A stretch of DNA of 64,000 bases from Albibacterium profundi (GCF_042159835.1 NZ_JBBVGT010000002.1:1798001-1862000); one strand, 5' to 3'. Shown: positions 7,287-16,863, counted from the first letter of the stretch. Made by a program: numbers and translations. Notes: generated from the letters alone by a model not told the origin.

Positions 7287-10094
7287 ATGATAAAGAAAGT
7301 TTTTCTTTTAACCTTCTGTTTAATCACTTCATGTATCGCATTTGCAGATCGTGTAGTAGGGACGGTGGTTGATGGTGCGAATAATGAACCCTTGGCATAT
7401 GCGAGTGTCCTCGTAAAGGGAACTCAAACAGCGGTAAATACGGATTTTGAGGGAGATTATGCGTTGGAGTTAAGTGAGGGTGTGTATACACTGGTTTATA
7501 CCTTCGTTGGGTATGAAACTAAAGAAGTGTCGGATGTTGTAGTAGAAGATGGAAAGGTAACAGAAATAGACTTGGTTCTCAATCCTGCTAACGACATGTT
7601 GAACGCTGTGGTAATTACGACAACAGCAAGAAAAAATACAGACGTGTCACTTCTGAGAATGCAAAAGAACGCCGGTATTCTTATGGACGGTTTGTCGATG
7701 CAGAGTATCAAGCGCGCTGGAGCTAGCGATATAGCCGCGGCGGTCAAAGCTGTTCCGGGGGTATCGGTTCAAGAAGGGAAATATGTTTACGTACGAGGAC
7801 TTGGGGATCGATACACCAAATCAATTTTGAATGGCATGGACATCCCCGGCCTTGATCCAGACAAAAACACCATTCAGATGGACATTTTCCCGACGAACAT
7901 CTTGGAGAATATTGTCGTGGTTAAGTCTGCATCTGCTGAACTGCCGGCCGACTTTACTGGCGGAGTAGTAGATATTGTAACAAAGGATTTTCCGACACAG
8001 AAACAATTTGGAATTTCAATATCTGGTGATTTCAATCCGGATATGCATTTTAAAGATAATTTTCTATCATATAATGGTGGTGGAACTGATTTCTTGGGTT
8101 TTGATGACGGAACGCGGAAATTACCCGTATCAAAAGAGTTAGACATCCCTTCGCCTTATGGATCAGGGCGTGATCAATTAGAAAGAATCACTCGTTCCTT
8201 CAATCCCACTATGGCTGCAATGAATAAAAATAGTATGCCCGACTTTTCGGTAGGTCTGAATTATGGTAATCAGTTTGCCGTAGGTGATCATAAGCTTGGT
8301 TTCATCGCTTCGATTGATTATAAAAATAGCACTTCATTTTACGAGGGTTTCGAAAATGGTATATATCAACGACCGGTGTCAAAAAGCGATTATGAATTAA
8401 GGTTCGACAGAAGGCAACGAGGGAACCTGGGAGAGAACAATGTTCTGGCGTCCATCCTTACGGGCTTAGCTTATAAAACGGATCGGTCTAAATATGTGCT
8501 CAATTTATTGAGGATCCAAAATGGTGAGACACGTGCCGCAATATTCGATCAGCGTACAGAGATTTCTAATACCATTGATGTAGTCAAAGACAATCTCGAA
8601 TATACGCAACGCTCCATTTCTAACCTATCCTTAAGCGGTAAACATACAAATGAAGATGCTTCTTTTACAACCGAGTGGAAAGTTTCTCCGACCTTGTCAA
8701 AAGTGCATGATAAAGATGTGCGCTTAACAACGTTTATTAAGAACAGTAATGGTAGCCTGACAATTGGCTCGGATGCTGGTTTTCCTACTCGCATCTGGAG
8801 GGATCTGGAAGAAGTCAATTTGGTAGGGAAAGTCGATCTGTCAAAAAAATATCAGTTGATGGAGCAAAATGCTACCTTGAAATTTGGTGGATTGTACAGC
8901 TATAAGCAACGTGATTTTGGTATTTACAAATACAATATAGCTAATCGTAATGTCAATACGTCTGATTTAAATGGTGATCCCGATGCTATTTTAACCGAGG
9001 AGAATATTTGGACAACCGAGAACGATAAAGGCTATTATATAGAAGGTAGTTATCAGCCATCCAATACATTTGACGGTACGCAGCACACCGCCGCTATATA
9101 CGTTTCGAACGAGTTTAAAGTAGGAGAGAAATTAAGAACGATCTTAGGTCTACGTGCAGAGAAGTTCATGACCTTCTTTACAGGTCAGAATGCTAGTGGT
9201 AGTCAGGTTTATGATAATGAAAAGACAATCGATGAATTAGATTTCTTCCCGTCGGCTAATTTGATATACGAACTAAAGGAAAATAACAATCTACGATTCT
9301 CTTATTACAGAACAACGGCCAGACCGACTTTCAAAGAACTATCCGTTGTCCAGATACAAGACCTTTTGACTGGAGTGATGTTTCTTGGAAACCTAGATTT
9401 AGTACCAACCTATATCAATAATTTTGACTTGCGCTATGAGCTGTTTGGAGATCAGGCCCAAATGTTTGCTGTAAGCGGTTTTTATAAGAAATTTAAGAAC
9501 CCAATTGAGCTGGTGGTTTATTCTGATATTACACCGAATCAGTTTACACCAAAAAATGCTCCCGAAGCGGATGTTTTTGGTGTTGAGTTTGAAGCGCGGA
9601 AAAACTTTGGTTTTATTTCAGAAGATCTAGAAAAATTGAGCTTAAATGTAAATCTTTCGCTGATTGAGTCAAGGATCAAGATGAGTGATAGTGAATATCA
9701 ATCTCGCTTGGCTGCCGCTAGAGATGGGGAGGAAGTTGAAGATACTAGAAAGCTGCAAGGTCAGTCTCCTTATCTCATCAATACAGGTTTAGCGTATAAC
9801 GATATTGACCGCGGAGTCGAAACTGGTTTTTTCTATAATGTACAGGGTAAGACGTTAGATATTGTAGGAGCTAATGTAAATCCCGATGTGTTTGTTCAAC
9901 CGTTTAACAGTCTGAACTTTAAATTTTCGAAGAAGATCGGGCCTAAAAAAGCCTCAACTATTACCATTAAGGTTGATAATATTTTGGACGACGACAGGGA
10001 GAGCTTGTATGAATCATACAACGCAGCATCGCAAGCATTCGAATACAGAAAGCCAGGTCGCAGTTTTGGTGTCGGATATAGCTGGACCTTTTAA
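7287..10094 (+). CDS. TonB-dependent outer-membrane receptor with carboxypeptidase regulatory-like domain
   Basis: The ATG at 7287 is preferred over an upstream TTG (7260) because it begins directly at a signal peptide (MIKKVFLLTFCLITSCIAFA) and the TTG overlaps the hairpin arm. The 935-residue product has a CarboxypepD_reg-like domain (about residues 21-105, VVGTVVDGANNEPLAYASV), a plug domain (about 130-240, with AAVKAVPGVSVQEGKYVYVRG) and a long beta-barrel ending in an aromatic residue (GYSWTF). The barrel contains DGRRGALM-free, Asn/Tyr-rich strands as expected of the family. The protein imports a large ligand across the outer membrane using TonB energy. It is probably the partner of the preceding beta-helix lipoprotein. 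There is no SusD-like partner. Confidence 0.9.
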   Translation: MIKKVFLLTFCLITSCIAFADRVVGTVVDGANNEPLAYASVLVKGTQTAVNTDFEGDYALELSEGVYTLVYTFVGYETKEVSDVVVEDGKVTEIDLVLNPANDMLNAVVITTTARKNTDVSLLRMQKNAGILMDGLSMQSIKRAGASDIAAAVKAVPGVSVQEGKYVYVRGLGDRYTKSILNGMDIPGLDPDKNTIQMDIFPTNILENIVVVKSASAELPADFTGGVVDIVTKDFPTQKQFGISISGDFNPDMHFKDNFLSYNGGGTDFLGFDDGTRKLPVSKELDIPSPYGSGRDQLERITRSFNPTMAAMNKNSMPDFSVGLNYGNQFAVGDHKLGFIASIDYKNSTSFYEGFENGIYQRPVSKSDYELRFDRRQRGNLGENNVLASILTGLAYKTDRSKYVLNLLRIQNGETRAAIFDQRTEISNTIDVVKDNLEYTQRSISNLSLSGKHTNEDASFTTEWKVSPTLSKVHDKDVRLTTFIKNSNGSLTIGSDAGFPTRIWRDLEEVNLVGKVDLSKKYQLMEQNATLKFGGLYSYKQRDFGIYKYNIANRNVNTSDLNGDPDAILTEENIWTTENDKGYYIEGSYQPSNTFDGTQHTAAIYVSNEFKVGEKLRTILGLRAEKFMTFFTGQNASGSQVYDNEKTIDELDFFPSANLIYELKENNNLRFSYYRTTARPTFKELSVVQIQDLLTGVMFLGNLDLVPTYINNFDLRYELFGDQAQMFAVSGFYKKFKNPIELVVYSDITPNQFTPKNAPEADVFGVEFEARKNFGFISEDLEKLSLNVNLSLIESRIKMSDSEYQSRLAAARDGEEVEDTRKLQGQSPYLINTGLAYNDIDRGVETGFFYNVQGKTLDIVGANVNPDVFVQPFNSLNFKFSKKIGPKKASTITIKVDNILDDDRESLYESYNAASQAFEYRKPGRSFGVGYSWTF

Positions 10095-10128
10095 ATTTGT
10101 TAGAGTTTAAAAAGATTCACTAATAAGA

Positions 10129-10161
10129 AAAAACGGCTGTCGCAAAGCGAGAGCCGTTTTT
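10129..10161 (+). terminator. Rho-independent terminator after TonB receptor
   Basis: Arms AAAAACGGCT (10129-10138) and AGCCGTTTTT (10152-10161) are perfectly complementary with a 13-nt loop, 35 nt past the receptor stop. Confidence 0.85.
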
Positions 10162-10168
10162 ACGTTTA

Positions 10169-10198
10169 TTGGAAAGCATGGCTTTCTTTGTATGTTTG
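10169..10198 (+). promoter_or_regulatory. Consensus Bacteroidota promoter for the HhH gene
   Basis: TTG (10169-10171), a 19-nt spacer and TATGTTTG (10191-10198) match the -33/-7 consensus exactly. The transcript would start near 10203-10205. The box overlaps an upstream in-frame ATG (10192), so translation must begin at 10231. Confidence 0.8.
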
Positions 10199-10230
10199 CG
10201 AAAGACAGCTTTGAAAGGATTGGTTTATTC

Positions 10231-11244
10231 ATGAAGAACTGGTTTTTGACTAACTTTTCGTTTTCTAGGAAAGAAATTCAAGGAATCGCATTTTTAACTA
10301 GTATTATCGTCGTTTTGTGGTTACTTCCTACAGCGTACCGGCTTTTAGCCCCAAGGGAGGTAGATGCCGAATTTGCGATGCGTAAGAGGGATATTATTAA
10401 TTTCATCGAACAAAATCGACCAACGGTTGATGGTGATGCAAGGGTTTCTGATTCTGCTTTGTCCTCAATTAGTCCTGAATATTTCACATTTGATCCCAAC
10501 ACCCTATCCGCAGAGGAAGGGAAACGACTAGGACTAACTGATGTGCAAAGTCGAATGATTCATAATTACCGAGAGAAAGGCGGCCGTTTTTACCGGAAAG
10601 AAGACTTTGCAAAAATATATGCGATGACAGAAGAAGATTATCAACGTCTTGCCCCTTTTATTCAAATCGCATCTGTCGAGTTCGTATCGAACGTCAATGC
10701 CCAAACAAGGGATAAAAATTCGCAGCAAGGGCATGATGCCGAACGTGTACGCAATAGTCATGCTCCTTTCGAAAGACCGTCTAAGGACGTCATGATTAAT
10801 TTGAATACGACGGATTCGATTGAATTGCTCGACCTTTATGGTATCGGACCTGCTTTCGCTGCTCGTATTATCAAATACAGGGATCTTTTAGGTGGTTACC
10901 ATAGTAAAGAACAGCTTTTGGAGGTGTATGGGATGGACGAGGAACGTTATGAGGGATTTGAAAGTCATGTCTTTGTGGACTCGACACAGCTGCAGAAGAT
11001 CCCGATTAACACCATCGGGTATCGAGAATTATTAAAGCATCCGTACATTACTCCACGACAGGCCAATACGGTTGTTCAGTATAGAATTCAACACGGTCAC
11101 TACCAGAAAGCAACGGATTTATTGGAAATTGAAATACTTGATGAAGATTTTTTGCGTAAAATTGCACCGTATCTAAGTTTTGAACTAGAAGAAGAGCCAA
11201 ACCATGCAGACAATAGAAAAGAAATTACGCAAGGTCATTCGTGA
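10231..11244 (+). CDS. Helix-hairpin-helix (ComEA-like) DNA-binding protein with N-terminal membrane anchor
   Basis: The ATG at 10231 is chosen because an upstream ATG at 10192 sits inside the -7 box. The 337-residue product has one N-terminal hydrophobic segment (about residues 17-36) and then at least three HhH-type repeats: around the LGLTDVQSRMIHNYREKGG segment, around INLNTTDSIELLDLYGIGPAFAARIIKYR, and INTIGYRELLKHPYI to the end. The middle repeat is a clear ComEA/Psu type with the GIGPAFAARI hairpin. Such proteins bind DNA without sequence preference; a role in DNA uptake is possible but not shown. Its last 41 nt overlap apt in another frame, suggesting coupled translation. Confidence 0.8.
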   Translation: MKNWFLTNFSFSRKEIQGIAFLTSIIVVLWLLPTAYRLLAPREVDAEFAMRKRDIINFIEQNRPTVDGDARVSDSALSSISPEYFTFDPNTLSAEEGKRLGLTDVQSRMIHNYREKGGRFYRKEDFAKIYAMTEEDYQRLAPFIQIASVEFVSNVNAQTRDKNSQQGHDAERVRNSHAPFERPSKDVMINLNTTDSIELLDLYGIGPAFAARIIKYRDLLGGYHSKEQLLEVYGMDEERYEGFESHVFVDSTQLQKIPINTIGYRELLKHPYITPRQANTVVQYRIQHGHYQKATDLLEIEILDEDFLRKIAPYLSFELEEEPNHADNRKEITQGHS

Positions 11245-11737
11245 TGTCTACGATTTTCCTAAAGAGGGAGTAATCTTTAAAGATATCACGCCTATCTTTA
11301 AAGACGCGCACCTTTGTGAAGAGATCATCGATGTGTTCGAGAGCGAATTCAAAGATCTCGAGTTGGATGCCATAGTCGGAATTGAAAGTCGCGGTCTCTT
11401 GTTTGGGTTTTTACTCGCTAACCGCTTAAAAATTCCATTTATCCCTATCCGAAAGGAAGGAAAGCTTCCTGCAGATACCTATAAACAATCGTATAATTTG
11501 GAATACGGGCAGGCGACTATCGAGGTTCACCGCGATGCATTTGAGCCCGGAGCGAGAATTCTTATGCATGATGATTTATTGGCTACTGGTGGAACGATCG
11601 CCGCAGCAAGTAAATTAGTGGAAAAAATGGGTGGCAAAATTATGTGCTTTGCTTTTGTCGTTGGACTAGACTTTTTAAATGGTAAAGAGTGTATACGACC
11701 TTATTGTGATCGTATTTATACATTAGTGGACTACTAA
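11204..11737 (+). CDS. apt: Adenine phosphoribosyltransferase
   Basis: A 177-residue enzyme that makes AMP from adenine and PRPP in purine salvage. The family N-terminus KVIRDVYDFPKEGVIFKDITPIF and the PRPP loop LMHDDLLATGGTIAAA (about residues 120-135) are both present, and the length is typical. The start at 11204 lies inside the preceding HhH gene (41-nt overlap); homology of the first 30 residues supports it. No separate promoter is seen, so it is probably co-transcribed with the HhH gene. Confidence 0.95.
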   Translation: MQTIEKKLRKVIRDVYDFPKEGVIFKDITPIFKDAHLCEEIIDVFESEFKDLELDAIVGIESRGLLFGFLLANRLKIPFIPIRKEGKLPADTYKQSYNLEYGQATIEVHRDAFEPGARILMHDDLLATGGTIAAASKLVEKMGGKIMCFAFVVGLDFLNGKECIRPYCDRIYTLVDY

Positions 11738-11767
11738 ACAGAATGAAACTACTTATGTGAACCTAAC

Positions 11768-12661
11768 CTATAGTTTTGTTCCTGACATGCGAATGGTGGT
11801 ATTCATCTTCATCGGCACTTCAAATCCTTGTGATTTGATCACAGCATCAATGTCCATATTGATATTACCGTGGGAGATCATTCCGGTATTGATGTCGGTT
11901 TCTAATGTACCGCCCTGTGTTCCTGAGAACTCCATCTCATAGGCTTCTTCAGTTCCTATTGCTGATATTTGGCCACTTACATTTAGCCAAGCTAAGTCCT
12001 CGCTCATACCTTCGAGTGTGTAAGTCAGGTCGCTATTTAATTGGAGCTTGCCTAAAGCGTATGATCTTATTTTGTTCCAGCTATCACCCATACTCACCGG
12101 GTGAGGAGCGTAGATATTCATTTCTACCGAATTCATGAGCGCCGAATCTGTTAATAGTTCTTTAATGTTATCGTCCAATTCCAGACCTGCGATTATCTGA
12201 TCATAGCCTTCTACTTTCGTTACTTTCCCTTCACTATTCATATAGATATAGAAAGGCTTATCGATCATGCTATTAAGTTTTGTGAATTTGTCATCCATTT
12301 GTGGATTGTTGGAGTCAAAAACAAAATCGCCTTGTGGAGCCTCAAATTGCATTTGAAGTCGCTCATAGGTCGCCTTTATTTTAATTTCATCTCCATCATT
12401 GCTTTCGATTTGATATCGATAATCGGTCGTCATCTGTTGCCGAATCTCAATCGATGAACCCATAATCTCTTGCACGATATATTGGTTGTAATCGGTAGTA
12501 TATGAATAAGTTTCTCCTGCTGATAGGTTTAGGTGTAAATCGATTTTATTTGCCGATTGCGAGAGATCTTTTGATACTGCGACTGAATCTGGGCTTACCT
12601 GTGCTAAGGTATCTCCTGTAAACCCTAAAAAAAGAAGAGAAAAAATAATGAATAGTCGCAT
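11768..12661 (-). CDS. Secreted DUF6263-like protein
   Basis: The ATG at 12661 gives 297 residues starting with a Sec signal peptide (MRLFIIFSLLFLGFTGDTLAQ); an in-frame extension to 12952 runs antisense to the next gene and is rejected. The body is a beta-rich domain with LNLSAGETYSYTTDYNQ, KVEGYDQIIAGLEL and GDSWNKI, resembling the DUF6263 family of Bacteroidota. Function is unknown; it is probably periplasmic. It is divergent from the acyl-CoA dehydrogenase gene, which has its own promoter in the 81-bp gap. Confidence 0.7.
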   Translation of the reverse strand: MRLFIIFSLLFLGFTGDTLAQVSPDSVAVSKDLSQSANKIDLHLNLSAGETYSYTTDYNQYIVQEIMGSSIEIRQQMTTDYRYQIESNDGDEIKIKATYERLQMQFEAPQGDFVFDSNNPQMDDKFTKLNSMIDKPFYIYMNSEGKVTKVEGYDQIIAGLELDDNIKELLTDSALMNSVEMNIYAPHPVSMGDSWNKIRSYALGKLQLNSDLTYTLEGMSEDLAWLNVSGQISAIGTEEAYEMEFSGTQGGTLETDINTGMISHGNINMDIDAVIKSQGFEVPMKMNTTIRMSGTKL

Positions 12662-12672
12662 ATAAAATGTAT

Positions 12673-12704
12673 TTTGAGTGCTACGCAAGTATGTAATATA
12701 TTTG
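12673..12704 (+). promoter_or_regulatory. Promoter of acyl-CoA dehydrogenase gene
   Basis: TTTG (12673-12676), a 20-nt spacer and TATATTTG (12697-12704) fit the Bacteroidota consensus. The ATG used lies at 12743, about 38 nt downstream. Confidence 0.78.
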
Positions 12705-12742
12705 TATATAAAAAAGCTTCCAAATTTAACGAAACCAATATT

Positions 12743-13897
12743 ATGACACAAGCAATGCACAACGCAAGCGAAAATAATGCCATGGTCAGAGAAATGGTAA
12801 AAAACTTTGCAGACAAACACATACAGCCACATGTAATGGAATGGGACGAGAGTCAGACGTTCCCCATTGACCTCTTTAAGCAAATGGGAGAATTGGGCTT
12901 GATGGGCGTTCTGGTACCTGAAGAATATGGAGGTTCGGGCTTTGGTTACCATGAATATGTGACGGTAATTTCTGAAATTGCTAGTGTATGTGGTGGTATT
13001 GGTTTATCGCTCGCCGCTCACAATTCCTTATGTACAGGCCATATTATGACCTTTGGCACCGAAGAGCAAAAAAGACGCTGGCTTCCAAAACTAGCGTCAG
13101 CCGAGTGGATCGGGGCTTGGGCGCTTACAGAAGCTAATACGGGTTCTGATTCAATGAGAATGAATACTACAGCGGTTCTTGATGGCGACGAGTATATTGT
13201 GAACGGCTCTAAAAATTGGATTACGCATGGCAAAAGCGGGGATGTTGCGGTTGTTATGGTTAGGACGGGAGAGAAGAACGCTTCCAATGGAATTTCAGCC
13301 TTAGTGATCGAAAAGGGAACTGTCGGTTTTTCTCACGGGAAAAAGGAAAACAAATTAGGCATGCGGGCATCTGAAACCACAGAGCTGGTTTTTGATCAGT
13401 GTAGGGTTCCCAAAGAGAACCTCTTGGGAAATGAGGGAGACGGCTTCAAGCAGGCCATGAAAGTTTTAGATGGCGGTCGGATTTCTATCGCAGCACTTGG
13501 ATTGGGGATCGCAAAAGGCGCGCTACAGGCAGCTTTGGCTTACTCTAAAGAGCGTCATCAATTCGGCAAACCCATATCAAGCTTTCAAGGTATCTCTTTC
13601 AAGTTAGCCGACATGGCCACCGAGGTGGAAGCTGCTGAGCTGTTGATAAGAAAGGCAGCCGACCTGAAAAATGCAGGCGAACCAGTGACCAAATATTCGG
13701 CGATGGCCAAATATTATGCTTCAGAAGTAGCAGTGCGCTGTGCGACGGAAGCGGTGCAGATTTTTGGGGGCTATGGATATACAAAAGATTATCCCGTTGA
13801 AAAGTTTTATCGTGACTCTAAACTTTGTACGATTGGTGAAGGTACCTCCGAAATCCAAAAACTAGTTATTGCCCGCGAAGTATTAAAGGGAACCTAG
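12743..13897 (+). CDS. Acyl-CoA dehydrogenase
   Basis: ATG 12743 gives 384 residues, the usual length; an earlier frame start (12674) overlaps the promoter. It oxidises acyl-CoA to trans-2-enoyl-CoA with FAD, passing electrons to ETF, in fatty-acid or branched-chain degradation. Visible signatures are AWALTEANTGSDS (about residues 122-134), the KERHQFGKPI block, the FGGYGYTKDYPVEKFYRD block and the C-terminal GEGTSEIQK, whose Glu is the expected catalytic base of the short/medium-chain group. The chain-length specificity cannot be read from the sequence. Confidence 0.92.
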   Translation: MTQAMHNASENNAMVREMVKNFADKHIQPHVMEWDESQTFPIDLFKQMGELGLMGVLVPEEYGGSGFGYHEYVTVISEIASVCGGIGLSLAAHNSLCTGHIMTFGTEEQKRRWLPKLASAEWIGAWALTEANTGSDSMRMNTTAVLDGDEYIVNGSKNWITHGKSGDVAVVMVRTGEKNASNGISALVIEKGTVGFSHGKKENKLGMRASETTELVFDQCRVPKENLLGNEGDGFKQAMKVLDGGRISIAALGLGIAKGALQAALAYSKERHQFGKPISSFQGISFKLADMATEVEAAELLIRKAADLKNAGEPVTKYSAMAKYYASEVAVRCATEAVQIFGGYGYTKDYPVEKFYRDSKLCTIGEGTSEIQKLVIAREVLKGT

Positions 13898-13987
13898 GGT
13901 CCGCTCTTCTCGACGGAAACCCACACATAATAGAAACAAATTCTACGAAGAGGAGTTATTCTAGTAATCTTGTAGTAAAGTCAATGT

Positions 13988-14794
13988 ATGGAATGGATTA
14001 GTAATCCGGAAATTTGGATTTCCCTAACAACACTTACCGTATTAGAAATTGTTTTGGGGATCGACAATATTGTTTTTATCTCGATATTAAGCAATAAGCT
14101 CCCCGAGAGTCAACAAAAGAAAGCTCGGCAAATAGGTTTGGCGTTGGCCATGATTACCCGTGTTTTACTACTTCTTTCAATTAGCTGGATTATGTCCTTG
14201 ACAAAACCCGTAGTTAATTTCGCAGAGTGGTTTGGCCAAAACCATGGTTATTGGTTTGAAAAGCTTGATTTTTCTGGACGAGATATCATCCTATTGCTTG
14301 GAGGTTTGTTTCTTATTTATAAAAGTACGGTGGAAATCCACGGCCGAATGGAGGGCGAGGAACACGAAGATTTGGTATCGACCAAGAAGGTTACTTTTGC
14401 GAGTGTCATCGCTCAGATCTTAGTACTTGATATTGTTTTTTCATTAGATTCAGTAATTACTGCTGTTGGTATGGCTGACGAGGTGGGTGTAATGATCGCA
14501 GCTGTTATTATCGCGGTTGGCGTCATGATGGTATCGGCTGAATCAATTAGTGGTTTCGTCAATAAACATCCATCGGTGAAGATGCTCGCGTTAGCGTTTT
14601 TATTATTAATCGGTGTGTCGCTCACCGCCGAGGCTTTTGAACAACATATACCAAAGGGATATATTTACTTTGCTATGGCATTCTCAGTTTTAGTAGAGGT
14701 GTTAAACTTAAAAGCTAAGAAGACACGTATGATAGCCCCAAAAGGGGCAATGAAGAATATGCCGAAGGCGGGACCCGAGGATAAAGAGGAGTAA
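13988..14794 (+). CDS. TerC family integral membrane protein
   Basis: A 268-residue protein with about seven hydrophobic segments and the two TerC signatures LGIDNIVFISIL (about residues 23-34) and LVLDIVFSLDSVITAVG (about 144-160), whose Asp residues are the conserved acidic pair. TerC/Alx proteins are linked to Mn2+ export or tellurite/pH stress. The C-terminal tail is charged (EDKEE). It is single, about 75 nt before mqo with no shared terminator seen. Confidence 0.88.
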   Translation: MEWISNPEIWISLTTLTVLEIVLGIDNIVFISILSNKLPESQQKKARQIGLALAMITRVLLLLSISWIMSLTKPVVNFAEWFGQNHGYWFEKLDFSGRDIILLLGGLFLIYKSTVEIHGRMEGEEHEDLVSTKKVTFASVIAQILVLDIVFSLDSVITAVGMADEVGVMIAAVIIAVGVMMVSAESISGFVNKHPSVKMLALAFLLLIGVSLTAEAFEQHIPKGYIYFAMAFSVLVEVLNLKAKKTRMIAPKGAMKNMPKAGPEDKEE

Positions 14795-14870
14795 AAGCGA
14801 GACCGCTTCCGAAGGCAAACACTTTTATTTTATCCTAAATCATCGTACTTTTGTGCGATTTCTTTGAAAA

Positions 14871-16394
14871 ATGACGAAAAAAAATAAAAATAACGCTGTT
14901 GAAGCGGACATCGTGTTAATAGGTGCTGGTATCATGAGCGCCACGTTGGGTACATTGTTAAAGCAACTTATGCCAGATGCTACCATACAAATCCTTGAAC
15001 GTCTAGACGAGGTGGCAGCCGAGAGCTCTGACGCATGGAACAACGCTGGGACCGGTCATTCAGCCCTATGTGAATTAAATTATACTCCCGAGCAACCAGA
15101 TGGTTCTATCAAGATTGATAAGGCTATCAATATTGCAGAGTCATTTGAAGTTTCAAAACAATTTTGGTCCTCGCTGGTAGAAGAGGGTCTAATCTCCATG
15201 CCAGATCAGTTTATTCGATCCATTCCTCATATGAGTTTTGTGATTGGTAAGAAAAATGTTTCCTTTCTTAAGAAGCGGTATGATACGATGCAAGAGAACC
15301 ATCTTTTTAAAGGAATGGTTTATACCGAGAACAAAGAACAACTAAAAGAATGGATTCCGCTGGTCATGGACGGTCGCGATTCTAATGATCATGTTGCTGC
15401 TACCCGTATGGAGATTGGAACCGACGTGAACTTCGGAGCATTGACGCGTGCGATGTTGCAGTACCTTTGGAAACAAAAAGGTGTAGCGTTGAAATTAGCC
15501 CATGAGGTGCAAGATATCGAACGTGGAAATAACGGTCGCTGGAACGTTGAGGTGAAGAACCTTACAACGAAAAGGAAGAAAGTTATTTCTGCCAAATTCG
15601 TATTTATCGGAGCTGGCGGAGGTTCGTTGCTTCTACTTGAAAAATCTGACATTCCCGAAGCAAAAGGATTTGGTGGCTTCCCTGTAGGTGGCCAGTGGCT
15701 TAAGTGCATTAATCCCGAAGTTATCAAACGCCATCATGCTAAGGTATATGGAAAAGCGGCAGTGGGTGCACCCCCAATGTCTGTTCCTCACTTGGATACG
15801 CGATTTATTGATGGGAAGCAGGCGTTATTGTTTGGTCCTTATGCTGGTTTTTCTACCAAATTCTTGAAGAATGGATCCTATTTTGATTTGGCAACCTCTA
15901 TCAAAATTGGTAATATCCGTCCATTATTGGCAGCGGGTTGGGATAATATCCCGTTAACAAAATATTTGATCAGCGAGGTTATGCAATCACCGGAGGATCG
16001 GATGAAAGCGCTACGGCAATACATGCCTGAAGCTAAACAGGAAGATTGGGAACTTGAGATTGCCGGTCAGCGTGTACAGGTGATAAAGAAAGATGCAGAG
16101 CATGGCGGTAAACTTGAATTTGGTACAGAAGTGGTAACCAGTGCTGACGGATCCCTTTCAGCGTTATTGGGTGCTTCGCCGGGCGCGTCAACCGCAGTAT
16201 CCATAATGATTGATGTGTTGGCTCGTTGCTTCCCAGAACAAATGAAGGAGGTCTCATGGAAGAAGCGACTCCAGCAATTAATCCCGTCTTACGGATATTC
16301 ATTGGCTGAAAATGAAGAGTTGACTAAAAAGATGAGGGCAAGAAGTGCTCAGGTCCTGGATCTAAACGTAACAGAGCAAGTAGACGTAAAATAG
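14871..16394 (+). CDS. mqo: Malate:quinone oxidoreductase
   Basis: A 507-residue FAD protein that oxidises malate to oxaloacetate and reduces quinone at the inner membrane. The N-terminal GxGxxS FAD-binding region (LIGAGIMSATLGTLLKQ, about residues 17-33) and the family block SSDAWNNAGTGHSALCELNYTP (in two parts) are typical of Mqo. A TACTTTTG -7 box at 14846-14853 is 17 nt upstream of the ATG; no good -33 box was found. No MDH gene is seen in the window. It is a single gene followed by a tRNA. Confidence 0.94.
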   Translation: MTKKNKNNAVEADIVLIGAGIMSATLGTLLKQLMPDATIQILERLDEVAAESSDAWNNAGTGHSALCELNYTPEQPDGSIKIDKAINIAESFEVSKQFWSSLVEEGLISMPDQFIRSIPHMSFVIGKKNVSFLKKRYDTMQENHLFKGMVYTENKEQLKEWIPLVMDGRDSNDHVAATRMEIGTDVNFGALTRAMLQYLWKQKGVALKLAHEVQDIERGNNGRWNVEVKNLTTKRKKVISAKFVFIGAGGGSLLLLEKSDIPEAKGFGGFPVGGQWLKCINPEVIKRHHAKVYGKAAVGAPPMSVPHLDTRFIDGKQALLFGPYAGFSTKFLKNGSYFDLATSIKIGNIRPLLAAGWDNIPLTKYLISEVMQSPEDRMKALRQYMPEAKQEDWELEIAGQRVQVIKKDAEHGGKLEFGTEVVTSADGSLSALLGASPGASTAVSIMIDVLARCFPEQMKEVSWKKRLQQLIPSYGYSLAENEELTKKMRARSAQVLDLNVTEQVDVK

Positions 16395-16439
16395 TTTTTG
16401 TAGATCTTAAATCTTTAATTAGATTTGCGATCTCATTTT

Positions 16440-16513
16440 GGGGGTTTAGCTCAGCTGGCTAGAGCGCTTGCCTGGCAGGCAAGAGGTCACCGGTTCGACT
16501 CCGGTAATCTCCA
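16440..16513 (+). tRNA. tRNA-Ala(GGC)
   Basis: The 74-nt cloverleaf has a 7-bp acceptor stem (GGGGGTT / AATCTCC) with the G3:U70 pair that identifies tRNA-Ala, an anticodon stem CTTGC/GCAAG with loop CTGGCAG (anticodon GGC), and T-arm ACCGG-TTCGACT-CCGGT. The CCA end is not encoded (A73, then CTTC). Confidence 0.95.
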
Positions 16514-16524
16514 CTTCATAACCA

Positions 16525-16559
16525 AGCACTTACAGGATAAATCCGGTAGGTGCTTTTTT
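16525..16559 (+). terminator. Terminator after tRNA-Ala
   Basis: Arms AGCACTTAC (16525-16533) and GTAGGTGCT (16546-16554) pair with one G-U and are followed by six T residues. Confidence 0.8.
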
Positions 16560-16677
16560 CTTGATAAGGATGTAATATGATCAATGTGATACAAGCAAGT
16601 TACTTTGATCTTCGTGCGGATTAAAACTTTTCACTTGTTATTCGGTTTATCTTTTACACAATCAAAAGGATGAATCT

Positions 16678-16863
16678 ATGAAAAATAAACTACAACGGTC
16701 GGCCCCAGTAATCGCGCTTCTTCTTGTAAGCATGCTCAGCTCGTGCGACATGATTGTCGGTATTTTTAAAGGAGGGATGTATTTCGGGATTATTCTCGTT
16801 GTCGTGGTTATCGCCCTCGTGATTTGGCTACTAAGTCGAATCGGGCGTGGAGGCCGCGATTAA
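16678..16863 (+). CDS. Small lipoprotein/membrane protein (61 aa)
   Basis: The protein has a lipobox LSSC with Cys23, then one strongly hydrophobic segment (about residues 33-52, GIILVVVVIALVIWLL) and a short basic tail. It looks like the small single-span lipoproteins common in Sphingobacteriia. Function unknown. It stands alone between the tRNA terminator and the convergent sterol desaturase-like gene. Confidence 0.6.
   Translation: MKNKLQRSAPVIALLLVSMLSSCDMIVGIFKGGMYFGIILVVVVIALVIWLLSRIGRGGRD

Noticed and set aside
12674..12742. N-terminal extension of the acyl-CoA dehydrogenase
   Set aside because: It would start within the promoter (12673-12704) and adds residues not expected in the family.
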